A DNA stretch of 46,063 nt, from contig NMRA01000048.1 in the NCBI GenBank assembly GCA_002633005.1, positions 938,416 through 984,478 on the forward strand, read 5' to 3'. Origin of the DNA: Phoronis australis (taxonomy: Eukaryota; Phoronida; Phoronidae). The stretch's first letter is position 1. Each line of letters opens with the position of its first letter. The notes below the pieces were generated by a model, which made no database searches, was not told the DNA's origin, and was given only the letters and a program-made list of their open reading frames with translations. Positions 25,249 to 34,984 of the stretch are shown in pieces. The translations under genes and the position numbers were made by a program.

Positions 25249-25291
25249 AATAAAGTTGTTTAAACTGTACTGGTTTTATCTGTGAAATAAA
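25249..25291 (+). terminator. Candidate distal polyadenylation signals of IFT140
   Basis: Two AATAAA hexamers (25249-25254 and 25286-25291), the first in a TTGAAAATAAAGTTG context and the second in TGAAATAAACTC. No cleavage data are available; assignment is by position only. Confidence 0.4.
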
Positions 25292-25761
25292 CTCATCAAC
25301 AAGAAATTGGCGGTGGTGAACGTGTGGCGTTTATCTCAAGCGAAAGGCTGCCGCTGGAGTGGCAGATATTCTTTGACCCTCACTTTTAAGTTCTCAGAGC
25401 TCTTTAGACAGCTCGACATAATACCAATGCGTAAATTAGAACAAAATCACTCCGTATCAAAAAAATTGTCACAATATGCATATATTTAGTGCCGTGATAA
25501 CAAATAGTACTAGACCGCTGGTCTGGCACAATTTACGGTATTTAAAGGTACACTACATAATCCGTACAGGTACATTTACTGTACAAACACATAAAAATTT
25601 CATGAAAGGAACCATTCGCGAGTTTGACTCAGTCACTTGTAGTTGGATAGTCGGACGATTGTTCGATTCCGCATTCCATTATTGACCTTTTTACATGAGC
25701 ACTGCCAGAGGAGTAGGTCTCTAATTAAGATCACATCATACCCATACCCAGCATGTGTCTT

Positions 25762-25850
25762 GGGGGGGGGGGGGGNNNNNNNNNNNNNNNNNNNNNNNNN
25801 NNNNNNNNNNNNNNNNNNNNNNNNNNNNNNNNNNNNNNCCCCCCCCCCCC
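25762..25850. other. Assembly gap flanked by homopolymers
   Basis: Fourteen G, then 63 N (25776-25838), then twelve C. The symmetric G/C tracts suggest that sequencing stopped on both sides of a G/C-rich or foldback segment. The gap length may be nominal. Confidence 0.9.
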
Positions 25851-26397
25851 CATACATCACGCGACTGACGTTAAGATGAGTTTTCATTATTCATCGACCA
25901 AAACCATCCATCAGTCAGCTAGAAGTGAACCAATGAATATATTCAAGTTTTAATTGTGGGTGTGGCTAGTGGCCAGTGTTCAAGGTAATTTGTTAAGTTG
26001 TGGCTTCTTGGCTCTCATTTTAACTGGGAGACTCGTCGGCCTCTTAAAGTTAAATAACATGTGAAATCATGAGTGTAGACTAAATTGACACTGAGTCGGG
26101 TAACAGTTCATTGAAATTGCCTTTTCTGGGTTACAATGCAGGATACAGTCCCAAAAAAGCTAAGGCAATTGAGATCAAATGACGTCAATCTATGTGTCTA
26201 TAATGAAACAGCTACTATAGCTATAAATTTCCTCATGAGATACTAGCGAGTTCAGCTCATGGCAACGAATTTACATTCATCGGTTGGCAGCATGAGACAA
26301 CTGAATAGCTTACTGGCTGCAAAATACCACTGCTTTCCTCAAAATATCAGGCTCCCAAAGTTCTTTAAGATTATGTCAAAAACATGAAAATGACCAA

Positions 26398-26485
26398 GTT
26401 TGGCTAACTTCGGAACATCGTATCTCGGAAAGGCTGATCGGGTTTATTTGAAACTTTCAGATGTACGCTTCAACTGTTCTGCAAA
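26398..26485. repeat. Dispersed repeat shared with 38100-38190
   Basis: The segment starting AAGTTTGGCTAACTTCGGAA matches the reverse complement of the NDUFB10 intron sequence around 38100-38190, including GAAACTTTCA and TGTTCTGCA. No ends were defined. Confidence 0.5.
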
Positions 26486-28124
26486 AGCAGTACTTGTTTC
26501 AGTCAGCTGTGCGCGCCGCCCATGAGTTAGGAATGGCCGGCTTTGACTGAAATGTTTCTCTTTTACATGAGAAGTTACCAAAAATAGGACTTTTGTGTTT
26601 CTATAAAAAAATAATAATAAGTTGGATGAAACAAAAGCGGGGCGATAACTGATTTTTCAGATTTTATCTTAGTTACCACTGCAGCTAATTTGTCCTTTTG
26701 TGGGGATTTCAGGTCGACATATCTGATTGTGTGTATTAAGTATCGGACAGCTGTGTACTTACTGGGTTCATATAGCGCGCGTGCACAGGGTTAATATAAT
26801 GCGCGTGCCCATAGAAATGGACCCTCTCATCGTACAAGCCTTCTTCAGTTGCAGTTTGAGCTGGGACACAAAGCTGTCGAGAATACTAAAGGCGCAGAGT
26901 ATATGTTTGTCCGGTTTGTTATTAGCTGACAACCTTTATCGATTACTTCAGTACCGACAAACTTACAGTGAAAAGTTTATTTAGAAAAAAGTATTACCGA
27001 GATAATTGAGAAAGCACAGATACAGGTTATATGAATTTAAAAATTCGGCTTGCTAAGGCGTACCCCAAATCCCGGAGGAGGGAGCGTTCGCACCTGACGC
27101 CTCCCCTCAGATACTGGCATAATTCCGTAGTCGATTTGAAATAGAATAGCTAGTTCAGTGTCACAGGCAAACAGGTAGCATCAAATTCCTTGCCAGTGTA
27201 CTAACTGATGATTGCCAAAAACTTGCTACGGGAAGCGTGCACGGAGATTTTCACTATGCATGTATGGCCTAGAACTCCAAAGGTTACCGTAACTATTGGA
27301 ATAACACGCCGATTATACAGCCAACAGTGCAGAACAAAATATCGCTTCCCTTGTATGACGGCTAACAAAAAGTATTGGTAATAACTATTAACGGGGAAAT
27401 ATACTATTTTAGAATGGCTTGGCTGCCTTTTAATGCCCCTTCATTCTCAGTGGATGGCAAGGAACACTACAGAGACGTTCAAGGAATTTGGTTTCTGCTC
27501 AACCCGGCTTCATGACGGGCCATTCTAGGACCCCGGCGTAATCTAATCTCCTTACTCGAAATTTACGGTTATTTTCAAGTCGACTCCTGTCAACTTCAGA
27601 CAAAAGTATTACAGTTACACTACAATTAAACTATAGCATGTTTGCTCAAGACAAGTATCTATCATTATATGTTCAAGTATATTATCATAGGCGGATTTAG
27701 GGGGGGCCCAGGGGGGCCTCCCCCCCCCCCCTGCGGCTGCCGCAAAAAGATAAAACAGTAAGCGCGTAGGGAAATGGTGAGTTTATTAATTAACCCCGGT
27801 AATTAAAATTATACGAATGAAAAGAAGATTTAAATGTGTGCAGTTTTAGTGTTGGGGGGCGGGGGCTCAAACCCAATTTCAAGTGTCAAATTCGGAACAC
27901 GGCGCATCCGTAACGGAGCAATGGCTAAGTATAGGCTCTCCTGCGATACCCCAGGCGACCGGCAGTCTTTTGGGCATTTGAAGACTATTTTAAATACGAC
28001 AAATTTGTTAACAATTGATGGCACAAAATATAAAACGTGTAATAAGCATTACGAAAAGAAGTAGGTTTTGCGCGCAAACGCTGTGGACCATAAACAAGTA
28101 GGTCTTTTAGTATGAGATATTTAG

Positions 28125-28200
28125 TTAAATCGTGGTGGTGTAGTGGTAACGTACGCGCTCTCTATCCGCCAGGTCGTGAGATCGAGTCTTTGGTACGTTC
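28125..28200 (+). repeat. tRNA-like (SINE head) segment inside the hAT-like element
   Basis: It contains an A-box-like TGGTGTAGTGGTAACG and, 40 nt on, GTCGTGAGATCGAGTCT with a B-box-like AGATCGAGTCT. This arrangement is tRNA-derived. It is not in the shared part of copy 2, so it may be an insertion or an end-specific part of the element. A T-run follows at about 28231. Confidence 0.5.
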
Positions 28201-28300
28201 AGGTTTTCCTCTTTGACACGTTCTCCGTGTTTTTTTTTTTTTCTTGGATAATACTTCAGGAATCAAGGAAAATACTTTATTTTTAGAGGTAAAAACAGAA

Positions 28301-28332
28301 GGTCGGGAGGGGGGCAAACCCCCCTCCCGACC
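28301..28332. repeat. G-rich hairpin, 14-bp stem with CAAA loop
   Basis: GGTCGGGAGGGGGG and CCCCCCTCCCGACC are perfect complements around CAAA. It lies inside the transposon at 27686-28446. Confidence 0.9.
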
Positions 28333-28451
28333 TAGCTCCCCCCATTCGGTGCTATGCGCATCTACAATCGTGGTGCAGTTTGCGCAAATGCTTACAGCCG
28401 GACAAAATTTTGGGCCCCCCCTTGTGATATCCTAGATCCGCCACTGATTAT

Positions 28452-29397
28452 GCAAATGAGATTCTAGTCAGTACAAGTTTGTACTTGATAACCCCTAGAT
28501 TCGGGCAAAAACTCGTGTAAAAACTTGGGATTTCGAGTTAAAAAATTGAAATTTGTCTTCAAGTTTGACCTCGAGGAAAAAGATTAGCCCACAAGCCCAT
28601 GTCGTTTTGCCTGAAAACTTTTGTAGTGTACCGTTCCACCGATTAAATGGAAAACTAGTGAAATTGCTCATTACACTTCCAAGACTTGTGTTAGTAACAT
28701 GGCAGACTACTGTAGTTTTTACGTACGAATTGCAATGTTGAGGTGTTTTGCGAAAAATGGCAACTAGTAATCAGCAGGACCAAACTTGTGATTCAGTTTC
28801 CAGAGGTTACCTACGTATTTATGAAAATTGGTCCACCATTCATAAAGAACGAACTGAAGCTGATCCCTGTTTAATATCTTAGTACTTCCGATATCTTGGT
28901 ACTTGCTCCACTACTAAATGTGTTTGGGCTAAATTTCAAATATAGCTTTAAACAAGGAAAGGCCCGTTTTTGTTGAAACAGTGTACCTCAAAAATTTTAA
29001 GTGTTCTTGCAAATGTTTGGTTATATGAAACTGTTGATGTTAATGTATGGTTGAGTTTGGTTATATGCAACTGTAAAGTTAATGTATGGTTGAGTTTGGT
29101 TATATGAAACTGTAAAGTTAATGTATGGTTGAGTTTGGTTATATGAAACTGTAAAGTTAATGTATGGTTGAGTTTGGTTATATGAAACTGTTGATAATGT
29201 TAATGTATGGTTGAGTTTGCTGGAGGTTAGAATGATCAATCATAGCAAAAAGTCCACTTCACACCACTACGATTTCTTGCACCAAATCTATGGAACGCAT
29301 ACAAAGATTTCGCAAAAATAGAGAGTGAGTTGCTTACCACTTTTTTGTAGCTGGGTATTGAAATGTTAAGAAAAATAATTTTGTTTTCACATATTTT
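28452..29397. other. Intergenic sequence between transposon and RPL3
   Basis: Apart from the 39-bp array at 29019-29218 there is nothing I recognise. Short open frames are without motif. The end of this stretch runs into the RPL3 polyadenylation region. Confidence 0.55.
29019..29218 (+). repeat. 39-bp tandem repeat, about 5 copies
   Basis: The unit reads GGTTATATGAAACTGTAAAG then TTAATGTATGGTTGAGTTT. The first and last units carry a GTTGAT variant. Confidence 0.92.
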
Positions 29398-29403
29398 TTT
29401 AAT
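29398..29403 (-). terminator. Candidate RPL3 polyadenylation signal (ATTAAA)
   Basis: On the minus strand ATTAAA lies 49 nt after the RPL3 stop, in an A-rich context. There is no AATAAA close by. This would give the very short 3'UTR usual for ribosomal protein genes. Confidence 0.5.
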
Positions 29404-29451
29404 TTTTACTTTCTCTCGACAACCAATGCACAAGTATACAAAGGTGATCAT

Positions 29452-32400
29452 TTAGGCTGTAACTTCCTTGTCTTTCTTTAGAGGACCCATAAAGTTCTTC
29501 TTCTCCTCGTGAGTCTGGAAGCGACCATGACCAAACTTGCTGGCAGTATCGATGAACTTGAGGGTGATCTTCTCCAGGGCACGTCTTTTGGTGTGGGTTA
29601 ACAGACTCTGCAAGCAAACAGGTGAATGATTGTGAATGGATTAATTCATAAGCTTAGGTTCAACTTGCATTATTGTCCAGGGGTGAAGATTCAAGGCTTA
29701 AAGCCTACCTTCAAGGAACTTTGTTTAGATGTATTGGGCTAATCAGGTATCCCAGCAAAAAATAAGCAAAATAAGAAAATGTGAGTTTAAATCACGCAAA
29801 TGTAGGCCCGTCACATGCTAGGTGAAGCTGTCTACGTGCCATATTGCATCACCATGAGACCTCAGCACATAAAAGGCCGATAACAGTAGTATTGAATAGG
29901 GTCCGAATAGAACACCTATGTGTGTGGGTGTTATTCACAGCTGTTTGAATCAGAAGGTGATTCTCGTGGCGACAAAAGCAAGCCAACAACATAACAGTTT
30001 GTAAAAAAATTGACAATTTATGGCACTAGTAGGCTCAGAGCAATGATCCCAAAAACATACCGTAGGAACCAAATTTACAGGCATTACCGTTCAAGATAGG
30101 CTTTAAATTCCTAGGCACGAGGATAATTTAATATATATACTCACGAGCTATCCTATCCTACCATATGAAAAAAATTCCGCACGATTAGTAACTGGCCACC
30201 AATAGAGAATAACGCAAAAGCACAAATCTCATTTTTTGTACACAAACTTGATAACAGCTACTGTGGTCATAACACTTGGCATATTCAACAGGTCTACTCT
30301 TTACCTTGCGGAGTGTGAGAACGCGTTTCTTGGTACCAACAACACATCCCTTCAACATGACAAAGTCCTGGTTCACTTCACCATAATGGGGGAATCCTCC
30401 CATGGGAGTGATACTCTTCTCAGTAATATCATACTCAGTCGATGCGTTGTTCTTGACAACCTGAAGTATATCGATTGCGTCAAAGATCAACCATTGTGAA
30501 CATTTATGCTAGGGATAATTGAAAAAGCAGTTGTGTCCATAGAAGTTGCAAGCAATTGCAAGTGATTACATGACAGACACAATATGCAACACAAAATTTT
30601 AAGTCGGTGATTCAGACAGTATCAAAGAAAATCACAGTTCTTGCAATCTGAGATTTCTCTCCACACTTAAAAACAGTTTAGGGGAAACAGCGACGTACAT
30701 TTACATGTTGTATAATCCAGGGCTTGGAATGACCAATGACCTCCCACCCCCACACATTTTTGGCTGCAGAGCCGTAGTATTTGTCACCGCGGTTTACATT
30801 CACACAAGCCGCCATTGAAAATCCCACCACGCTATCCCAGATGCCCCGACAATGTTGACAATTTACGTTCCTCCGAAACATAAAAAAGCAACTTCCGCTT
30901 TTCGAGGTGAACGTCGTCGGCAACGCCGTGGTAAGAAAGGAATTTGCCGCGGAAATTTTACATCAAATCCGATTTTTTTACACGGAAATATAATAAAATG
31001 CGCGGACAGAACATTTGAAAAAAAGCGGAAATCCGCGTTTCCGCGGAAAATTCCAAGCCCTGATAATCAATTACAAACAGTGCCTTAATGGCATAGTCAC
31101 AGGCATACCTTGCCTTCCTTAGTGTGGATGCCAGCTCCAATGCGGTAGATCTTCTTGTTGATCTCCGTACGGTGGTGGTAACCCTTCTGACCAGCACGGG
31201 CTACAGAGAAGCCGACACGACTGGGATGCCAGGCTCCAATACAGGCCACCTTACGTAAACCTTTATGGGTCTTGCGTGGCAGCTTCTTGGTATGCCACCT
31301 GCTGGTGACACCTGTAATACAACGTAAACAATCAGTCTCATTCCTCAAGAACAGAATATACACTGCAAGGCAACACTGTTAACTAGGGACAGAATTTCCA
31401 CAACTACAAATATTCTTCCAGGTAATATTCCACACCTCCAGTATTTGTAATGAGCATTCATGCATTTTCCTCGTATGCCAAGTTCGTGTCCAGAAAGCTT
31501 CTCCCAAAAGTTACACCCACTGACTTGACAAGTACTAACCTTTGAACCCTTTACCCTTGGTCACACAAGTACTAACCTTTGAACCCTTTACCCTTGGTCA
31601 CACAAGTACTCACCTTTGAACCCTTTACCCTTAGTCACACCAATCACGTCAATCAGCTCATCCTGTGCAAACACACTGTTGATAGGTAACTTCTGCTCCA
31701 GATGCTGACGGGCCCATTCCACCTTGTCAGCTACAGTGCCACCGTTCAACTGGATCTCCATAATATGTGCCTTCTTCTGCCGCTTCTTCAACAGTTTCAT
31801 CTGAAGAGGGAGACAAGACTTCAGAAAGGAGCAGGACAGCTTTTTGTATTGCGATCATTTAAAAGGGAACTCATCCATTTTTGACATTAAGCTGAGTGCA
31901 AATGCAGATCCCTGGCTATCTCATGTTTTTCATTGTTTTAATCACCGTTACACTGGCGTTTATTTACTACCACAGGAACAATATCATAATACATAAATGG
32001 CCCAGCACCTTGGCTCTGCATTCACTTCTATACAGCAAACATGGTCTAAACACTACTGAACACAGTCTATGTTGGTTATTGTGTTTGCACAAGGAAAGTA
32101 AATGCAAATCAAGATGCCGACCTTTACATCACATTCCATTATTCCTAACACACAAACCACGGGAACATGAAAAAAGGATTCTGCAAGACAAGGCTTTTGT
32201 AATTTTGCCTTTCCCCCTTAGCACTCCTCATTATCAGACTTGGCTTAAGTGACTGTAATTATTTTTCACTCAACACTAACATTTAACCAATGCAGTAATA
32301 TTATAACGTATCAAAAATGAGGCAAATCTCATGGTGTTAATCACATGAAATGAACCAATGTCAGGGGGTAATCAAACTCTTACCACAGGCTGCCATACTC

Positions 32401-34653
32401 CTTCCCACAAATAATTCACAATAAACAACCCCCCAGACGAGGACCAGTGGGTGCTTGGTGCCTGTGTAACAGTCATTGTCTATGCATGGTCAGTTCTCAG
32501 GGTGCATGGTGTTTTGCGGGGTTGCAAAGGCAAAGCTTCTGCAGTAAGTGCTCTCTAACTCTGGTTAAAGTTTAACTGCCATTCCCAAATGCTTTCATTG
32601 ATAAGCAAACACAACATATTGTTCGTGACCATATTACATGTTACCTGAGTGTGAGCGATGATACGGATCACTTTGCAGTACTTCTTCATCTTGTTGAAGT
32701 CCTTCTCGATGGCCTGCTTGCCCTCCTCATCCTTCCACTTCTTGCCGTACTTGGTGAAAGCCTTCTTCTTAGACTTGTACCTGGATGTGGGGAGGGACCA
32801 GATACCGTCACCATCCTCATCACGAACACCAAGTGCGTGAGCGGAGGATTGAGAACGGGTGTGCCTTATACAGTCCATGGGCACTAATGGTGGCCAGAGG
32901 GACAGACACGTGACATGAGCTCACCTGTAGAGCAGGTAGGAGCCAAGAGGGGCAGCACATTATTAAAGACAAGGCATGACTTTTTCCACTTAAATACAAG
33001 GTCAGCATCACTGACCAGGTTTATAATCGCAAATACAAATGAACAAAAAGAACAGAATTTTCTTGCCAAAAGTAAACAATGGTTGAACTGAATTCGGTGG
33101 AAGAAGTTAATCAGTGGAAAAGTTGCAAGTATCTGTTGTGATAACACAACACCTGCAAACCTCCACAGCAAAACCACGATCATATCAATATACTTGAAGA
33201 CGTAAAAATTACCCTTTTTCTCACTTTATTTATGAACGAAACTCACTGAGAGATTCAACGGTAGCAAAATGGTGGTAGCAAAATGGTGTTTAAGACTGTA
33301 AACAAAACTTTTAATTTACTAAATACCAAGGCTTCAAAAGCCAATTAAGAATGCTACAAACTCTATATATTCATGGAGCCACAAAGAAAGACAGTGACAA
33401 TTACCAGTTCTTGTAGAAGCGACGGCGGCATTCCTCATTCAAATGCTCCGCCCAGACAGTCTTGAAAGTGCGCAGCCCCTTGGGTGTCTCGATGTAGCCA
33501 ACAACGCCAACAGCAATCATGGGTGGAGTTTCCACAATGGTCACTGCCTCCACGATCTCCTTCTTATTGACCTTTGATCCCGGTCTGTCCACCTCACGTA
33601 CAATATGCGTCATGCCTGCCTTGTAACCAATGAAAGCCGTGAGATGGACTGGCTGACTGGCATCATCCTTGGGGAAGGCCTTGCACTTGCCCCTATGACG
33701 TCGGCTTCTTTTCTTAGGCAGGAATGCCAAAGAGCCGTGACGAGGAGCCGAGAATTTCCGATGAGACTAAAAGAACCAGATATGGTTTTCAGGAGTTTGA
33801 AACAAAAGTCTGAATATTGCAAAGTTCAAATTTATCGCAAGTTAAGGGGCAAATTGTCCCTGGTTTTGTCTATGAAACAAGCAGAGAAATGCTTGCACAT
33901 ATTTAAAAACATTTTAAAAGCTTGTTTTGATTCAAGTACCTAAGAACTAAAAATGATTTAACGACGTTAACCTGGCAAAGGCAAATTCACAGCTGCGCAT
34001 GCAAAACTTTATTGGATTTAAGTGTACTGATAGACAACAGTGGTCCACCTACAAGCAACTATAAACCTGCCCTCCATCAAACAGCCTAGTTTTTTATTTG
34101 GTTTGAGAAATGATTTTTGGTTTTGTAAAGAACTGACACTTAGCAAGTAGAGCCTGCCTGCCAGGTCTCAAGCAATAGCGAACAACACATTTTCTTTGAA
34201 AGCCCAGAAATGAAATCAAATCTATTCCAATTAATGAACACTTCGTGACAAAATTCATAAACGGTAAGTGAAGGAAGGCGGGTTCTGCAGCTTCTTGTAC
34301 GAACTGGAATGCACTTAGGCGGATAATTTGCAGTTAAACGTGACACAAGCCGAGTGAAGCTCAAACACGGGTGGCTTTATACCGTAGAGTGGGTGGGGGT
34401 TTAATTTTTAGGATATTACATCTCGAGAGTCGAGAACCTGTGGCTTCAAACTGCGGGTTTCTTTGACTCGGAATTTTTCGTTCACTTGGGAGACGAAATA
34501 AAGAAGTAAAAACACGAAACCGAGCACAAAAACGCATCAAATGTGTAATACAAATTATCAGTGAAATAAAAACAAACTTATGTGAGATTTATTATTTGGG
34601 AAAAGCGAGATTCCCTTAGATTTTTTCAACACGCTGGAAATCCAACCCACCAT
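29452..34653 (-). CDS. RPL3: RPL3, large ribosomal subunit protein uL3
   Basis: uL3 binds 28S rRNA in the large subunit and reaches toward the peptidyl transferase centre. Coding exons in order on the minus strand: 34653-34651 (ATG only), 33766-33405, 32780-32645, 31800-31614, 31311-31109, 30460-30305, 29607-29452. All junctions keep phase and give 400 residues and a TAA stop, against 403 in human. Hallmarks are [15 protein letters not shown] at the N terminus, [40 protein letters not shown], the basic [20 protein letters not shown] loop that reaches toward the catalytic centre, and a C-terminal KFGHGRFQT block. The gene looks intact. The 31614 donor lies in a triplicated sequence. It faces NDUFB10 head to head. 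Confidence 0.98.
30718..31062. mobile_element. MITE with CAGGGCTTGGAAT ends in RPL3 intron 5
   Basis: The 13-bp terminal inverted repeats CAGGGCTTGGAAT / ATTCCAAGCCCTG are exact. ATAATC flanks both sides (30712-30717, 31063-31068), a likely target duplication. Internally it holds GC-rich pieces such as CCGCGGAAATTTTAC and GCGTTTCCGCGG. It is 345 bp with no transposase. CAGGG ends suggest a hAT-related family, but the 6-bp duplication leaves this open. Confidence 0.8.
31540..31650 (-). repeat. 37-bp triplication covering the RPL3 exon 4 splice donor
   Basis: On the minus strand the exon end GGGTTCAAAG|GTGAGTACTT is followed by two more copies of the same 37 bases, each ending GGGTTCAAAG|GTTAGT. 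The potential donors are after 31614, 31577 and 31540. Only the first keeps the uL3 reading frame; each added unit shifts it and brings in an early stop. Confidence 0.92.
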
Positions 34654-34676
34654 CTTCTTCGGCGAAAGAGAAAAGG
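34651..34676 (-). promoter_or_regulatory. RPL3: RPL3 first exon: 5'TOP-like tract and ATG
   Basis: On the minus strand CCTTTTCTCTTTCGCC leads into GAAGAAG and ATG, followed at once by a GTGGGT donor. A pyrimidine tract at the cap site is the TOP signal of ribosomal protein mRNAs, which couples translation to TOR signalling. The split directly after ATG joins in phase to S-H-R-K at 33766. The transcription start at about 34676 is inferred from the tract, not measured. Confidence 0.75.
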
Positions 34677-34984
34677 ACTTGAAATAGAGGCAATGACCTT
34701 TAACTGTGATTTACCTTGTTTTCATTTTGAAAATTGTTGCGTTGAAAAATTAATATGATTTAAAAGAACAGTTTCTGTATTAGGAAGGCATTTCGTGAGA
34801 TGGAAACTAAATTGTGCGTTGAAAGAGGCAGCACTGAAGCTAATCCTAAACTAGCTTTTTGATTTGAGCCATCACTGTCCAAGGTGAATTAGTTATCATA
34901 GATGCCAAAAGGTGGCAGAATCGTCGTCCTCCATTTTTTGTACGGTATTCTTTGGTGGTGTTTTCTTCAGTTGTCGTATTTACG
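34677..34984. promoter_or_regulatory. Shared divergent promoter region of RPL3 and NDUFB10
   Basis: About 310 bp separate the inferred RPL3 cap site (minus) from the NDUFB10 start codon (plus). No TATA box stands out near either. Near the NDUFB10 side is a pyrimidine-rich GTCGTCCTCCATTTTTTG that may be its 5'UTR or start region. Shared regulation is inferred from the arrangement only. Confidence 0.55.

Larger units (their letters stand above)
23980..25291 (+). other. IFT140 3' untranslated region (extent inferred)
   Basis: The region after the TAG stop contains candidate AATAAA signals at 24311, 25249 and 25286. A 30-bp unit (GTGTCATCTTATTGTAAACT...) occurs three times at 24071-24160, within what would be the proximal UTR. 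Short open frames here show no family resemblance. The end given assumes use of the distal signals; the first signal would give a UTR of about 350 nt. Confidence 0.55.
25292..27685. other. Intergenic sequence, no gene recognised
   Basis: Between the IFT140 UTR and the transposon at 27686 I find no exon chain or family match. Open frames (for example 26727-26984) have no conserved motif. It contains the assembly gap at 25776 and, at about 26398-26485, a block related in inverted orientation to 38100-38190 (shared GGCTAACTT, GGAACA, GGCTGA and TGAAACTTTCA). Confidence 0.6.
27686..28446. mobile_element. Non-autonomous hAT-like DNA transposon, copy 1
   Basis: The ends are CATAGGCGGATTTAG on the left and, on the complementary strand, CAGTGGCGGATCTAG on the right, followed by G/C runs. 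ATTAT flanks both sides directly (27681-27685 and 28447-28451), which suggests a 5-bp target duplication. Ends of the form CAGTGGCGGAT with poly-G are common in hAT-type elements of marine invertebrates (from memory); a hAT would normally make 8 bp, so the superfamily is tentative. Compared with copy 2 it lacks about 250 bp that hold the remnant of a coding start, so it is a deletion derivative. Confidence 0.75.

Noticed and set aside
26727-26984. 85-codon open frame in the intergenic region
   Set aside because: No motif, no splice partners, no similarity I recognise.
32555-32884. RPL3 exon 3 starting further upstream at a Met (32884)
   Set aside because: The extra residues do not match uL3, while the acceptor at 32780 completes the split Trp codon exactly.
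29608-34650. C/D-box snoRNAs in RPL3 introns
   Set aside because: Vertebrate RPL3 introns host several. I looked on the minus strand for RTGATGA with a downstream CTGA; the one good C box (complement of 32817-32823) has no D box before the exon.
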